A stretch of DNA of 33,421 nucleotides, from positions 1 to 33,421 of the forward strand of contig CATJOY010000015.1 in the NCBI GenBank assembly GCA_949741925.1. The letters run 5' to 3'. Positions 7,720 through 16,624 of this stretch are shown piece by piece. The stretch is from an uncultured Desulfovibrionaceae bacterium (GTDB lineage Bacteria; Desulfobacterota; Desulfovibrionia; Desulfovibrionales; Desulfovibrionaceae). Each line of letters starts with the position of its first letter. Within the stretch, counting starts at the first letter, position 1. The translations under genes were made by a program, and so were the position numbers. The notes under the pieces are model-generated. The model saw nothing but the letters and a program-made list of their open reading frames with translations. It made no database searches and had not been told where the DNA came from.

Positions 7720-8074
7720 TACTCTATAACTCCGGAAAAAGGGCAGATGACCATTCTGGCAAGGGGGCTCGACCCGGCATGCCTTGTGCCGCGCGTCCGG
7801 CTCGTTTTCTTGAGAGGTCAAAGCTCTTCAGAGAGCAGCGCATGCCGGTTCCGGTACGCTTTCGGCGCATTGCCTCGAGGAAAGAGCAATAGCATGGATG
7901 GTTACGTTCCCGCCACTACTATATTGGTGATTTGCCGCGCGCTCGGCCGATGCGTTCCGGTAAGGGCAGCAAACGGGCTGCCCCGGGGAGTGCGGCATAT
8001 CCCGAGGCATTCCTCCCTTGCCGGGCTCCCTGGTCCCGTGCCATAGTGTTGTTAGCGAGGCTGATGGAGGAAGC
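7720..8074. other. 355-bp divergent intergenic region (kdsB / hisH)
   Basis: Should contain the promoters for kdsB and hisHF. I see no clear -35/-10 pair, palindrome or terminator and no credible gene. The short frames on both strands have no ribosome site or recognisable sequence. Confidence 0.5.
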
Positions 8075-8716
8075 ATGATTGCAATTCTTAATTACGATTC
8101 CGGCAACCAAACCAGCGTCAGTCGTGCCCTGAGCTCATTAGGCCTGGAAAATCGCATCACTGATGATCCGGCTGTCATTCTTGGCGCGCACGGCATTATT
8201 TTTCCCGGCGTGGGGGCGGCGGGCCAGGCTATGGGGCATCTTGGAGCGCGCGGTTTGGATAGAGTGCTGCGCCAGGCGGTAGAGCGGGGCGTTCCGTTGC
8301 TGGGCATCTGTCTCGGTTGCCAGATCCTGTTGGAACACAGCGAAGAGGGCGATACCCCCACGCTGGGCCTGGTTCGCGGGCGCACCCAGCGCTTCAATGC
8401 CGCGCTTCGGGATGAGGAAGGCGAAACAATTGCTATTCCGCATATGGGATGGAACAGCCTGGAACAGACCCGGCAGAGCAGGCTTTTTGAAGGCATTGAT
8501 CCGGGGGCGGAATTTTACTTTGTGCACAGTTATTATGTTGTGCCCGAGCCTTCCCTGGTGCTGGGCATGACCCGCCACGGTCTGGATTTTTGTTCCGCCT
8601 TCGGGCGGGACGGGCTCTGGGCCGTGCAGTTCCACGCGGAAAAAAGCGGTCGCCCCGGCCTCCGGCTGTTGCATAACTTCGCGGCGTATTGCAAGGAGAT
8701 CGGCAATGCTCAGTAA
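8075..8716 (+). CDS. hisH: Imidazole glycerol phosphate synthase, glutamine amidotransferase subunit
   Basis: HisH hydrolyses glutamine and channels ammonia to HisF for formation of imidazole glycerol phosphate and AICAR in histidine synthesis. The 213-residue protein has the class I amidotransferase triad: Cys79 in LGICLGCQ, His187 and Glu189 in [10 protein letters not shown]. The residue after the catalytic His is Ala where Pro is usual (HPEK). GGAGG lies 4 nt upstream of ATG 8075; an in-frame ATG at 8018 would add 19 residues with no family match. It overlaps hisF by 11 nt, so the two subunits are translationally coupled. No other his gene is in the window. Confidence 0.95.
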   Translation: MIAILNYDSGNQTSVSRALSSLGLENRITDDPAVILGAHGIIFPGVGAAGQAMGHLGARGLDRVLRQAVERGVPLLGICLGCQILLEHSEEGDTPTLGLVRGRTQRFNAALRDEEGETIAIPHMGWNSLEQTRQSRLFEGIDPGAEFYFVHSYYVVPEPSLVLGMTRHGLDFCSAFGRDGLWAVQFHAEKSGRPGLRLLHNFAAYCKEIGNAQ

Positions 8717-9485
8717 ACGGATCATTCCCTGCCTGGATGTGCGCGACGGCAGGTTGACCAAGGGCGTGAAATTTACGGGCAACGTGGATATCGGCGATCC
8801 CGTGGAGACGGCCCGGCGCTACTATAACGAAGGGGCGGACGAAATCGTTTTTTACGATATCACGGCCTCGGCCGAAGGGCGGGGCATTTTTTTGGATGTT
8901 GTGGAAAAGGTAGCTGAAGCTATTGCTATACCCTTTTGCGTGGGCGGCGGTTTAGGAAGCGTTGCGGATATGCGCGCCGTGCTCCTGGCCGGAGCGGAAA
9001 AGGTTTCGGTGAATTCCGCCGCCGTGAAAAACCCGGCTCTCATCAGCCGGGGGGCGGAAGCCTTTGGCTCGCAGGCCGTCGTTGTCGGCATGGATGTACA
9101 GCGGGTTACCGCCTGCCCGTCGATTCCTTCGGGCTACGAGATCGTTATTCACGGCGGCAGAACGCCCACGGGGTTGGATGCATTGGCCTGGGCCGGACGC
9201 TGCGAGGAGCTGGGGGCAGGGGAGCTGTGCGTCAATTCCATTGATGCGGACGGCACCAAGGAAGGCTATGATCTCCCCTTGACCCGCGCTATCCGTGAAA
9301 CTGTGGGTATTCCCGTTATCGCTTCCGGCGGAGCCGGGTCGCCGGAACATCTGGTCGAAGCCGTTACCACGGGCGGGGCCTCGGCGGCGTTGATCGCCTC
9401 TATCGTCCACTACGGCGAATATACCATACCCCGGATCAAGGAGTACATGCACCGGCGCGGCTGCAAGGTGCGGTTGGCCTGGTAG
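8706..9485 (+). CDS. hisF: Imidazole glycerol phosphate synthase, cyclase subunit
   Basis: HisF is the TIM-barrel cyclase that uses ammonia from HisH and PRFAR to make imidazole glycerol phosphate and AICAR. The 259-residue protein has the catalytic pair Asp11 (IIPCLDV) and Asp130 (VVGMDV), the phosphate-binding VGGGLGSV and [10 protein letters not shown] loops, and [12 protein letters not shown]. Length is standard and the sequence closely resembles Desulfovibrio HisF as I remember it. It starts inside the 3' end of hisH. Downstream a GGGCCGG/CCGGCCC stem (9485-9513) without a T-run may help end transcription before the convergent gene. Confidence 0.97.
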   Translation: MLSKRIIPCLDVRDGRLTKGVKFTGNVDIGDPVETARRYYNEGADEIVFYDITASAEGRGIFLDVVEKVAEAIAIPFCVGGGLGSVADMRAVLLAGAEKVSVNSAAVKNPALISRGAEAFGSQAVVVGMDVQRVTACPSIPSGYEIVIHGGRTPTGLDALAWAGRCEELGAGELCVNSIDADGTKEGYDLPLTRAIRETVGIPVIASGGAGSPEHLVEAVTTGGASAALIASIVHYGEYTIPRIKEYMHRRGCKVRLAW

Positions 9486-9603
9486 GGCCGGGGCGCGTCA
9501 TCTTTTCCGGCCCGTTGGCAGCCGGGCGCTCCGGAACCCACCAAAGGAATCTTGCCTTTCCGGTTCTCGGGATGCGTCCATAAAGGCTGTTGCCGCAGGC
9601 TTT

Positions 9604-10467
9604 TTAAGGATAGGGGGAGGCTTCAAGGCTTCTCCAGAAATCGTCGATTCTTCCGGCGTCAGCGGGAAAGCGACAGCTGACGGCCGCCACTTCGGCCAGT
9701 GCTTCCTTTTCTTCTCCCAACAGAAAGCGGGCGCGAGCCGCCAGCAGCAAAGGCGGCCAGCCGGGACAGGTGGAAAAAAGGGCGCTGTTTCGGGCTTCTT
9801 GGTAGAGACCCTGGGCTACATAGCTCCCCCAAACATAGTCCGTTCGTTCTTCCCGGCAAGCGCCATCCAGCGCTTCCCATGCGCGGGCTTCCTCACGCAT
9901 GGCCGCATAGCGTTTTCCTTCGTATAAACGCTGCATCAGGAACAGCCGGTCAGCGGCCTTGAACGGCGCTTGGCCGATGTGCCGCCGCATGGCTTCCGCC
10001 GCTTCCCGGTTCCGTCCGGCCAGCCGGTAGGCGTGGGCCGCGAAGTGGGCGGCCAGCGGCATCCCCCGGCGGTCAAGGGAATCCAACTCCCGGGCCAGAT
10101 GCAAAAAGACAAAGAGCTTATCCTGATGATGCAGCAGCACGCTGACCTCATCATCACGGCTGATCTCCGGGGGGATGGCGAGCCGTTCCCAGCCTTCGTT
10201 GGGGACTAACCGGGTCAGCACATAGGCTGCCTGGTAGAAAGCCCGCCGGTTTTCAGCCTCGGGCCCGGCTTTGGCTGCGCTTCGGGATGTGGCGGGCGGC
10301 AGGGCCAAGGCTATTGAGAGCAGAAGCAGCCCCCCCAGCCCGATGGCGACGCCGGAGCGGCCAAGCCTGGGGAACAAAAGGCGAAACAGGGAAAAGAGCC
10401 GGCGCGCTGCGGCGGAAGAAGGCGGGTGCGGCTGGTGCGAGGGTGAGGAGAGGGCAGGCTGAACCAT
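9604..10467 (-). CDS. Membrane-anchored protein of unknown function
   Basis: A 287-residue protein that I do not recognise. A basic N-terminus rich in Ser, Pro and Arg (residues 1-36) is followed by one hydrophobic helix, GVAIGLGGLLLLSIALAL (about 38-56). The rest is a soluble, Ala/Arg/Glu-rich helical domain (about 70-287) resembling degenerate helical repeats, for instance AAHAYRLAGRNREAAEAMRRH and ARFLLGEEKEALAEVAAV. By the positive-inside rule the domain would be periplasmic. ATG 10467 has GAGG upstream and gives a sensible membrane anchor. The frame remains open to 10845 but would then run across the divergent promoter region and into the CoA-transferase gene. It converges with hisF. Confidence 0.75.
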   Translation of the reverse strand: MVQPALSSPSHQPHPPSSAAARRLFSLFRLLFPRLGRSGVAIGLGGLLLLSIALALPPATSRSAAKAGPEAENRRAFYQAAYVLTRLVPNEGWERLAIPPEISRDDEVSVLLHHQDKLFVFLHLARELDSLDRRGMPLAAHFAAHAYRLAGRNREAAEAMRRHIGQAPFKAADRLFLMQRLYEGKRYAAMREEARAWEALDGACREERTDYVWGSYVAQGLYQEARNSALFSTCPGWPPLLLAARARFLLGEEKEALAEVAAVSCRFPADAGRIDDFWRSLEASPYP

Positions 10468-10783
10468 GAGGCCTCGGTAAACGGCACATCCCTCACATTG
10501 TGGGAGATGACGAGTTGGTGTATATTTTCTAAAACGCGTTTTCCATTCGCGCTGGGCGGTTGACGGCACATCCCCGTATAGCAAAGGTATGCCGGTGATG
10601 CAAACCGTTGCGGCAAAGCCTTCGGGCGGAACCGAAGCGGAGCCCCCACTCAGGATATGTGCCGGAGGCGGAACACGGCCGCGCCACATTGTGGGGCGTG
10701 CGAGGCCCTGCCGGCTCGGCGGCTGCGGCAAGCATCGCGCAGGCTGCCGTTCCCGTATCAGCCTGCAAAGAGAAGGATGGTCT
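10468..10783. other. 316-bp divergent intergenic region with two CACATTGTG sites
   Basis: The near-palindrome CACA-T-TGTG occurs at 10494-10502 and 10685-10693, each inside a longer imperfect dyad (7 of 9 and 8 of 9 arm positions). ACGGCACATCCC is directly repeated at 10481 and 10563. These could be sites for a regulator of the divergent genes. No credible gene is visible. Confidence 0.35.
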
Positions 10784-12124
10784 ATGTTCCGTTCAGAGTA
10801 CCGAAAAAAGCGCATCAGTGCCGACCAAGCCGCGGGCCTGGTCACATCCGGCCAGTGGCTGGATTACGGGCTCGGCAACACCATGCCTTATTCCATTGAT
10901 CAGGCCCTGGCTCGACGCAAGGGCGAACTTGAGGATGTGAAAATCAGGGGATTGATGGCCATGCGCCCGCTGGCCGTGGTGGAGTGCGACCCCGAGCGGG
11001 AAAGCTTCTGGTATATGAGCTGGCACCTGAGCAGCTACGAGAGGGGTCTCAACCGGCGGGGGCTATGCGACTATATACCCATGACCTACCGCTCACAGCC
11101 GGAACTCTACCGCAAGTGTCTGGATGTGGATGTGGCCTTTATTTCCGTGGCCCCCATGGATCATAACGGCTGTTTCAATTTTTCGCTAACTAATTCTTCC
11201 ACCAGGGCCCTTTTAGAAACGGCCAAGGTGGTTGTGCTGGAAGAAAACGAATGCCTGCCGCGCTGCTACGGCGGCAGCGAGGAATATATTCATATCGCGG
11301 ATGTCGATTATATCGTTCGGGGCGAACCTGTGGCTCCGGTAACGTTGCCCGCCGCGCCCGTTACTGATGCAGATCGGAGCATTGCGGAGTTCATTGTGCC
11401 GCAATTGCGTGATGGCTCAGTCATCCAGTTGGGCATCGGCGCGCTCCCCAATGCTGTGGGCGGCATGATCGCGGCCTCCGATCTTAAGGATCTGGGCATG
11501 CATACGGAGCTTTTGACCGACGCCTATTTGGATATTTTCAAAGCCGGCAAGCTGACCAATAGATATAAGACCATCGACCGCCATAGGGGAGTATTCACCT
11601 TTTGCGCGGGCTCGCGGGAACTCTACGAATGGGCCGGAGAAAATCCTCTCTTGGCCTCGTATCCGGTTAACTATACCAACGCCGCTGAAATTGCCGGACG
11701 TAACGATAGGCTGATCAGCATCAACAGTTGTCTGGAGGCAGATCTTTTTGGTCAGGTTTCGTCTGAATCCACCCGAGATCGCCAGATCAGCGGCACGGGC
11801 GGCCAGCTTGATTTTGTGCAGGGCTGTTACATATCCAACGGGGGCCAGAGCTTTTTATGCATGCATTCGACCTTCCGGGATAAGGAGACGGGCGCGGTGA
11901 AATCCCGCATTCTGCCGGAAATCCCCGGCGGGGCCATAGTTACCGCCCCGCGCAGTCAGATCCACTGTTTGGTTACCGAGTGGGGCATTGCCAACCTGGC
12001 CGGACGCTCAACCTGGGAACGAGCTGAACGGGTTATCGGGCTGGCCCACCCGGATTTCCGGGAAGAGCTGATCGCGGCGGCGGAAAAACGCGGCATCTGG
12101 CGGCGCTCCAACAAACGGATATAG
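10784..12124 (+). CDS. Acetyl-CoA hydrolase/transferase family CoA-transferase
   Basis: A 446-residue CoA-transferase of the 4-hydroxybutyrate/butyrate:acetyl-CoA transferase type. It should move CoA between a carboxylic acid and acetyl-CoA through a glutamyl-CoA thioester; the exact acid cannot be read from sequence. Residue Glu242 in GMHTELLTD aligns, from memory, with catalytic Glu238 of clostridial 4-hydroxybutyrate CoA-transferase. A CoA-contacting LGIGALPNAVGG loop precedes it, and the C-terminal domain has SGTGGQLDFVQG, also typical. AAGGA lies 6 nt before ATG 10784; the frame opens at 10589 but the extra 65 residues look non-coding. The next gene, ilvB, is 255 bp downstream, so joint transcription is uncertain. 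Confidence 0.9.
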   Translation: MFRSEYRKKRISADQAAGLVTSGQWLDYGLGNTMPYSIDQALARRKGELEDVKIRGLMAMRPLAVVECDPERESFWYMSWHLSSYERGLNRRGLCDYIPMTYRSQPELYRKCLDVDVAFISVAPMDHNGCFNFSLTNSSTRALLETAKVVVLEENECLPRCYGGSEEYIHIADVDYIVRGEPVAPVTLPAAPVTDADRSIAEFIVPQLRDGSVIQLGIGALPNAVGGMIAASDLKDLGMHTELLTDAYLDIFKAGKLTNRYKTIDRHRGVFTFCAGSRELYEWAGENPLLASYPVNYTNAAEIAGRNDRLISINSCLEADLFGQVSSESTRDRQISGTGGQLDFVQGCYISNGGQSFLCMHSTFRDKETGAVKSRILPEIPGGAIVTAPRSQIHCLVTEWGIANLAGRSTWERAERVIGLAHPDFREELIAAAEKRGIWRRSNKRI

Positions 12125-12137
12125 GGCGGAAGGCTCC

Positions 12138-12156
12138 CCCCGGCCGCCGGAGGCGT
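12138..12156 (+). repeat. Partial GC-rich repeat, copy B5
   Basis: CCCGGCCGCCGGAGGC matches the right half of copy B2 (5158-5173) base for base. It lies 14 bp after the CoA-transferase stop codon. Confidence 0.45.
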
Positions 12157-12379
12157 ATCCTTTACCGCAAGCGTGCCGGGCATGAGACCGGCCCGGGGCT
12201 TGGCAGGCGGTCTTCCTTGTATTACGTACTCTTTTTGGCATTACAGGCTGTTATCTAAACCGGGGGGCGGGCACTCCTTGCGGCCCTTTTCGGCTCGATT
12301 CCGGATAGACCAGCGATGCGCGGGCCAACGCGCATTGAAACCGCCGGTGCGCTTCGTACCGGCACGGAGAGGACTGGCA

Positions 12380-14083
12380 ATGCTTCTCACCGGCGCGCAA
12401 ATTCTGATGGAATGCCTCTCCCGCGAGGGAGTAAATCGCATCTTCGGTTTCCCCGGAGGCGCTCTCTACGATATTTATGACGAACTTTCCCGTTCGGCGA
12501 TCAAGCATGTGCTGGTGCGTCATGAACAGGCCGCCGTGCACGCCGCCGATGGCTATGCCCGGGCCTCGGGGCAGGTGGGGGTTTGCCTGGTCACCTCGGG
12601 CCCCGGGGCTACCAACACCGTCACCGGTATTGCCACAGCCTACGCGGATTCCATTCCCCTTGTCGTCTTGACCGGGCAGGTGCCCACGGCGCTTATCGGT
12701 AACGATGCTTTTCAGGAAGTCGATATTATCGGCATTACCCGGCCCTGCACCAAGCACAACTTTCTGGTCAAGGATGTCAAGGAACTGGCGGAAACCCTGC
12801 GCAAGGCCTTTTATCTGGCGCGCTCCGGGCGGCCTGGTCCGGTGTTGGTGGACCTGCCCCGGGATATGATCCGCGCCTCGGCAGCGTTTCACTGGCCGGA
12901 AAAACTGGAAATGCGTTCCTACAAGCCCAATTACAAGCCCAACAAGCTCCAGCTTCAACGTGCCGCGGAGAAGCTCTCCCAAGCCAAGCGGCCGCTTTTC
13001 ATCATTGGCGGCGGTACGGTGTTTGGCGGGGCTAGTGAAGACGTAACCGCTCTGGCCCGGCTGCTGCACGCGCCGGTTGCTTCTACCTTTATGGGCCTCA
13101 GCGGCTTCCCCGGCGATGACCCGCTGTGGTTGGGGATGCTTGGCATGCACGGTTCCGCCGCCGCCAACCGGGCGGCCGGTGAGGCAGATTGCATTGTCGC
13201 GGCGGGAACGCGTTTTGCTGATCGTTCCACTTCGGAAATCGGCAAGTTCGCCAACAACGCCGTGATCATCCAGATCGATATTGACCCGACCTCCCTGCGA
13301 AAGAACGTGCCGGTGCAACTGCCCTTGGTGGCGGATTGCGCCCAGGCTCTGCACGGCTTGCGTACGCTCCTGGAGGCCGGAGTCAGGGAAGAGGAGTGGG
13401 CGCGGAACCACGCCCCCTGGCTGGAGCACCTCGAGACCATCAAAAGGGAATGCCCGTTGACCTACCGGAAAAACGATCGGGAGGGGATATGCGGCATCAA
13501 GCCTCAGCAGGTTATCGAGACCTTAAACGACCTGACCGGCGAGAATGTGTTGGTGACTACTGATGTCGGCCAGCACCAAATGTGGGCGGGCCAGTTCTTT
13601 ACCTACACCAGGCCGCGCGCCTTTCTTTCCTCGGGCGGCTTGGGCACCATGGGCTATGGGCTCCCCGCCGCCGTGGGCGCGCAGTTTGCCAAACCCGAAA
13701 GCCAGGTAGTAGCCATCACCGGCGACGGCTCCGTGCAGATGAACATCCAGGAGCTCGGCACCATCATGGAAAATTCCCTGCCCATTAAGATCGTGCTGCT
13801 CAACAACCACGCCCTGGGCATGGTCCGCCAATGGCAGGAACTTTTCTACAAGAAAAACTACGTGGCCACCGTGGGGAGCTTTCAGCCTGATTTCATGCTG
13901 CTGGCCAAAAGCTACGGCATGCCCGGCTACCGTATCACCGAGGAGGCCGCGCTGAGGCCCACGCTGCAAGAAGCCTTGGCAGCGCCCGGCGCAGCTTTTA
14001 TCGAAGTGGAGGTTGCCCCGCGTGAAAACGTATCGCCCATAGTGCCCCCGGGGGCGGCCCTCAATGAGATGATCATCATGTGA
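12380..14083 (+). CDS. ilvB: Acetolactate synthase large subunit (ThDP-dependent)
   Basis: This enzyme condenses two pyruvates to acetolactate (or pyruvate with 2-oxobutyrate), the first shared step to valine, leucine and isoleucine. The 567-residue protein has the catalytic Glu49 in RHEQAA, SGPGATN, a central FAD/UDP-binding-like domain, and the ThDP/Mg motif TGDGSVQMNIQEL ending in LLNN near the C-terminus. GGAGAGGA lies 6 nt before ATG 12380; the frame is open from 12173 but the extra 69 residues are not family-like. The regulatory subunit gene ilvN does not follow: the next gene is on the other strand. It may pair with an IlvN encoded elsewhere or act alone. A possible terminator follows. 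Confidence 0.93.
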   Translation: MLLTGAQILMECLSREGVNRIFGFPGGALYDIYDELSRSAIKHVLVRHEQAAVHAADGYARASGQVGVCLVTSGPGATNTVTGIATAYADSIPLVVLTGQVPTALIGNDAFQEVDIIGITRPCTKHNFLVKDVKELAETLRKAFYLARSGRPGPVLVDLPRDMIRASAAFHWPEKLEMRSYKPNYKPNKLQLQRAAEKLSQAKRPLFIIGGGTVFGGASEDVTALARLLHAPVASTFMGLSGFPGDDPLWLGMLGMHGSAAANRAAGEADCIVAAGTRFADRSTSEIGKFANNAVIIQIDIDPTSLRKNVPVQLPLVADCAQALHGLRTLLEAGVREEEWARNHAPWLEHLETIKRECPLTYRKNDREGICGIKPQQVIETLNDLTGENVLVTTDVGQHQMWAGQFFTYTRPRAFLSSGGLGTMGYGLPAAVGAQFAKPESQVVAITGDGSVQMNIQELGTIMENSLPIKIVLLNNHALGMVRQWQELFYKKNYVATVGSFQPDFMLLAKSYGMPGYRITEEAALRPTLQEALAAPGAAFIEVEVAPRENVSPIVPPGAALNEMIIM

Positions 14084-14116
14084 TGCGCCCCGGAAAAAGG
14101 GGAGGGGCTGGCGCAT
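14083..14116 (+). terminator. Hairpin after ilvB, possible terminator
   Basis: ATGCGCC (14083-14089) and GGCGCAT (14110-14116) pair, with an inner CCCC/GGGG possible, directly after the ilvB stop codon. Only TTTCTC follows, so termination would be weak. Confidence 0.4.
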
Positions 14117-14198
14117 TTCTCGGCGTGTCGTCAGCCTCTGAAAGCAACGGCACGACCGGCCCAAGAGGCCGGAGAGGCAGAGAAAAAGACTGCCCGGG

Positions 14199-15290
14199 CT
14201 ACTTCACGCCCTCCGCAACACCGGATTGGATAGGCTTTTGCAGGCTATCCAGCGCCAACAACAGATCCGCGGCCATACCCCTCAGGGAGTGGAAAAAGGT
14301 AAAGAACTGGATCATTTCGCGCAGATTCAGGCGGTTGGTTACACCGGTATCGCGGAGTTCTCCGAGGCGGTTCTCGGTGAGATGGACCAGGCGGGTCAGG
14401 TTACGGATAATATCCGGGGCGGGCGCTGCCGGGGTGGCCCCGCCAAGATGCCGCAGGGCTGCCATGGCGGCATCCGCCAAATCGCGTATTTCCGGAGCCA
14501 TGATCACATCATAACCCCGTTCTTCGTAATCGATAAGGGTTTCCAGCATAGGCCGCAGGTGTTTGACGGCCCTATCCAGCGCCCGGACTTGTACGGTCAG
14601 CATGCCGTGGTCGTATTGGTAAACAATTGCTTCATGCTTGCGGACTCGGAGAATCTGTTCATGGTTGCTCCAGGTTTTATCCAACAGATGGTCCAGGATG
14701 TGGCCGTTAACGCGTTGCTGGCGGTTAAGAAAGGCTCGGACGATGGCATCGAGGAGCAGGGCGCATTCTTGATACTGCTCGGCCAGGTCGTGGCGCAAAG
14801 ACCCGGCCAGGCTGACCGGCCAAACCGAGATGGTCACCAGCATGGCCGCGGAAACGCCGATGGTGATTTGCATCATGCGCGAAAGCCCGACCATGATGGC
14901 GGGGCCGCCCTCGGCCGTGGTTCCGGCCAGCAGCACGACGGCAACGGTCAGAGCCGCCATGCCGAAGCAGTTGTTGCGATGGTTGAGGGAGGCGCAAAAC
15001 CCCGTGCCCGCGAACAGAAAGACCCCCAGCCAGGCCATGCCGGGGGGCAGGAGGTAGAGCAGCCCTATGCCGAAGGCCGCCCCCAGCATAGTGCCTATGA
15101 TTTGACGCAAAGCTGATTGGATGGCTTCAGCCACGGTGGCTTGCATGGCCACCACGGCGGCGATAACGGCCCATTGCCAGTTTTCCAGGTTGAACCCCCG
15201 GGTAACGAAATAGGCCAGGACCGTGGCCAGGCCGGTCTTAAGACCGTGCTGTATCTGAAGGCGGGTCGTGTCGCTGAGTGTGATGCGCAT
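14199..15290 (-). CDS. FUSC/aromatic-acid-exporter-like inner membrane protein
   Basis: A 363-residue protein with an N-terminal block of about six membrane helices (residues about 13-165) and a C-terminal cytoplasmic helical domain. The repeat-like segments TGLATVLAYFVTRGFNLENWQWAVIAAVVAMQ and RQIIGTMLGAAFGIGLLYL are typical of the FUSC/ArAE (YccS, YhcP, DUF939) superfamily, whose members are thought to export aromatic carboxylic acids or other small molecules. ATG 15290 has GGGGAG 10 nt upstream; the longer frame to 15527 adds residues without a family match. It is a single-gene unit convergent with ilvB. Substrate unknown. Confidence 0.85.
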   Translation of the reverse strand: MRITLSDTTRLQIQHGLKTGLATVLAYFVTRGFNLENWQWAVIAAVVAMQATVAEAIQSALRQIIGTMLGAAFGIGLLYLLPPGMAWLGVFLFAGTGFCASLNHRNNCFGMAALTVAVVLLAGTTAEGGPAIMVGLSRMMQITIGVSAAMLVTISVWPVSLAGSLRHDLAEQYQECALLLDAIVRAFLNRQQRVNGHILDHLLDKTWSNHEQILRVRKHEAIVYQYDHGMLTVQVRALDRAVKHLRPMLETLIDYEERGYDVIMAPEIRDLADAAMAALRHLGGATPAAPAPDIIRNLTRLVHLTENRLGELRDTGVTNRLNLREMIQFFTFFHSLRGMAADLLLALDSLQKPIQSGVAEGVK

Positions 15291-15727
15291 GAATGAAGTT
15301 CTCCCCAAGAGGGTCAAATGCGGGTAGTGCCCCGCGTCGGTTGCAACCCCTTCCGGCAACGGGATGTTTTTTTGTGGCCTAAATTTTACTTTGCCGCAAC
15401 CGATAGGAGCAGGTGAAAGAATATTTTCGTTAGGGCCGTTTTCAATACAGCGCGCCCGCGAAACGGTGGACGGCGCCGCGGCCCGGAAGAGGGAAAACGC
15501 CGGGAAAAGTGGTTTGCCGTGCGCCATTGCGTTTTTTCGTCTGAGGTCGCCAGAGGAACAAGGCGACGCGGAGCGGGAACCAGTTCGTAACTCGCCTTGC
15601 GGCGGCCTGTCCGCCAGGCCCGCGTTGCGAAGAACAACGCTTTACATCCTGGAAAAAATGGCTATTCTGAACACACTATGGGGGTTGGCGCCGCAGTATC
15701 CTTAAGGCGCTTATACAAGGAGTCAGT
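15291..15727. other. 437-bp divergent intergenic region (FUSC gene / motB-like gene)
   Basis: Contains the motB-like promoter at 15640-15668, listed separately, and presumably the promoter of the FUSC gene. No gene with a ribosome site or recognisable product is present, although a spurious frame crosses it on each strand. Confidence 0.5.
15640..15668 (+). promoter_or_regulatory. Sigma-70-type promoter for the motB-like gene
   Basis: TTTACA (15640-15645) and TATTCT (15663-15668) are separated by exactly 17 bp, matching the consensus at 5 of 6 and 4 of 6 positions. It lies 59 bp upstream of the ATG at 15728. No flagellar sigma-28 (TAAA-N15-GCCGATAA) element is evident. Confidence 0.5.
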
Positions 15728-16444
15728 ATGTCCGGCGGATCATGGAAAGTCGCCTATTCGGATTTTATGACGGCCATGATGGCCTTTTTTCTGCTGATGT
15801 GGATTTTGAACATGACGCCGCCGGAAACCAAGGCGGTTTTGGCGGATATGTTTACCGCCGATGCCAATATTTTGCCGGGCACAGCCACGCCCCGGGCCAA
15901 CAACTTTATGGTGCAAAAGGTCACCAAGCTGGATACCCGCGATGTGCAGATGAGCGAAGTGGAGAGATCCCACTACGCCATTGCCCAGGAAATCAAACAA
16001 TTCCTGCTGGCGGATGCCATTCCTTCCAATTCTAGCGGCATATCCTCCACCAAGGTCGGGGTGCTTTTGCATGTGACGGGAGACGCGCTTTTTGCGCCGA
16101 ACTCCGTGGAGATAACCCCCCTCGGGCGGAAAGCGCTCAATGAAGTTATCAAGGTGATGCGCAAGTATAAGGTCTACTTGGTTATCCGGGGGCATGCTTC
16201 CAAGGATGAGACAGGAAGACCGTACTACCCTTCCAAATGGGAACTTTCTTCAGCTCGAGCCACTGCTTGCGTGCGCTATCTCATGGATCAGGGCAACCTT
16301 GATCCTGCCTTGATTCGGACAGTAGCTTACGCCGATACCCGCCCCCTGGTGCCGGCTACCGATCCTCAGGCCGCGGCCAAGAACCGCAGGGTAGAATTCT
16401 ATTTCCACCGGCCGGAAGTCAGTTCCATGGTTGTGGGGTATTAG
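15728..16444 (+). CDS. MotB-like flagellar motor / OmpA-domain protein (orphan)
   Basis: MotB forms, with MotA, the stator that converts ion flow into flagellar rotation. This 238-residue protein has the MotB transmembrane signature WKVAYSDFMTAMMAFFLLMWIL at residues 6-27, whose Asp12 corresponds to the essential ion-binding Asp (Asp32 of E. coli MotB). After a linker comes an OmpA-type peptidoglycan-binding domain (about 110-230) with VIRGHASKDE and AKNRRVEFYF. The N-terminus is shorter than in E. coli MotB. AGGAG lies 5 nt before the ATG. No motA lies beside it, so it either pairs with a distant MotA or has another role. fliM lies 0.7 kb away on the other strand. Confidence 0.9.
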   Translation: MSGGSWKVAYSDFMTAMMAFFLLMWILNMTPPETKAVLADMFTADANILPGTATPRANNFMVQKVTKLDTRDVQMSEVERSHYAIAQEIKQFLLADAIPSNSSGISSTKVGVLLHVTGDALFAPNSVEITPLGRKALNEVIKVMRKYKVYLVIRGHASKDETGRPYYPSKWELSSARATACVRYLMDQGNLDPALIRTVAYADTRPLVPATDPQAAAKNRRVEFYFHRPEVSSMVVGY

Positions 16445-16510
16445 GAGCTGTTTTTCCGTGTAGCGCGCTGCCCCGGGAACCCGTTTGGCTTGGCGAGGAC
16501 AAAGTACAGC

Positions 16511-16528
16511 GCCCCCCCCGGGGGGGGG
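16511..16528. repeat. G-C8-G9 homopolymer palindrome
   Basis: After one G (16511) come eight C (16512-16519) and then nine G (16520-16528), an unusual self-complementary homopolymer pair in the space between the motB-like gene and its terminator. Prone to slippage and to sequencing error. Confidence 0.6.
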
Positions 16529-16539
16529 ACCACTTTCAT

Positions 16540-16582
16540 CGCAAAACCCCGGCTTCACAGCGTGTGAGGCCGGGGTTTTGCG
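16540..16582. terminator. Bidirectional intrinsic terminator between motB-like gene and fur
   Basis: A 20-bp stem with one G:T-type mismatch encloses the 3-nt loop GCG. The outer arms are GCAAAACCCCGG and CCGGGGTTTTGC, so an A-tract and T-tract flank the GC core on both strands. It serves the convergent motB-like and fur genes. Confidence 0.85.
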
Positions 16583-16624
16583 GAACTGGGCAGATTTCTT
16601 CTGTTGTTTTGCTTTTGGGGCAGT

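Noticed and set aside
12251..13429. 392-codon minus-strand frame across ilvB
   Set aside because: Antisense to a complete, recognisable acetolactate synthase gene.
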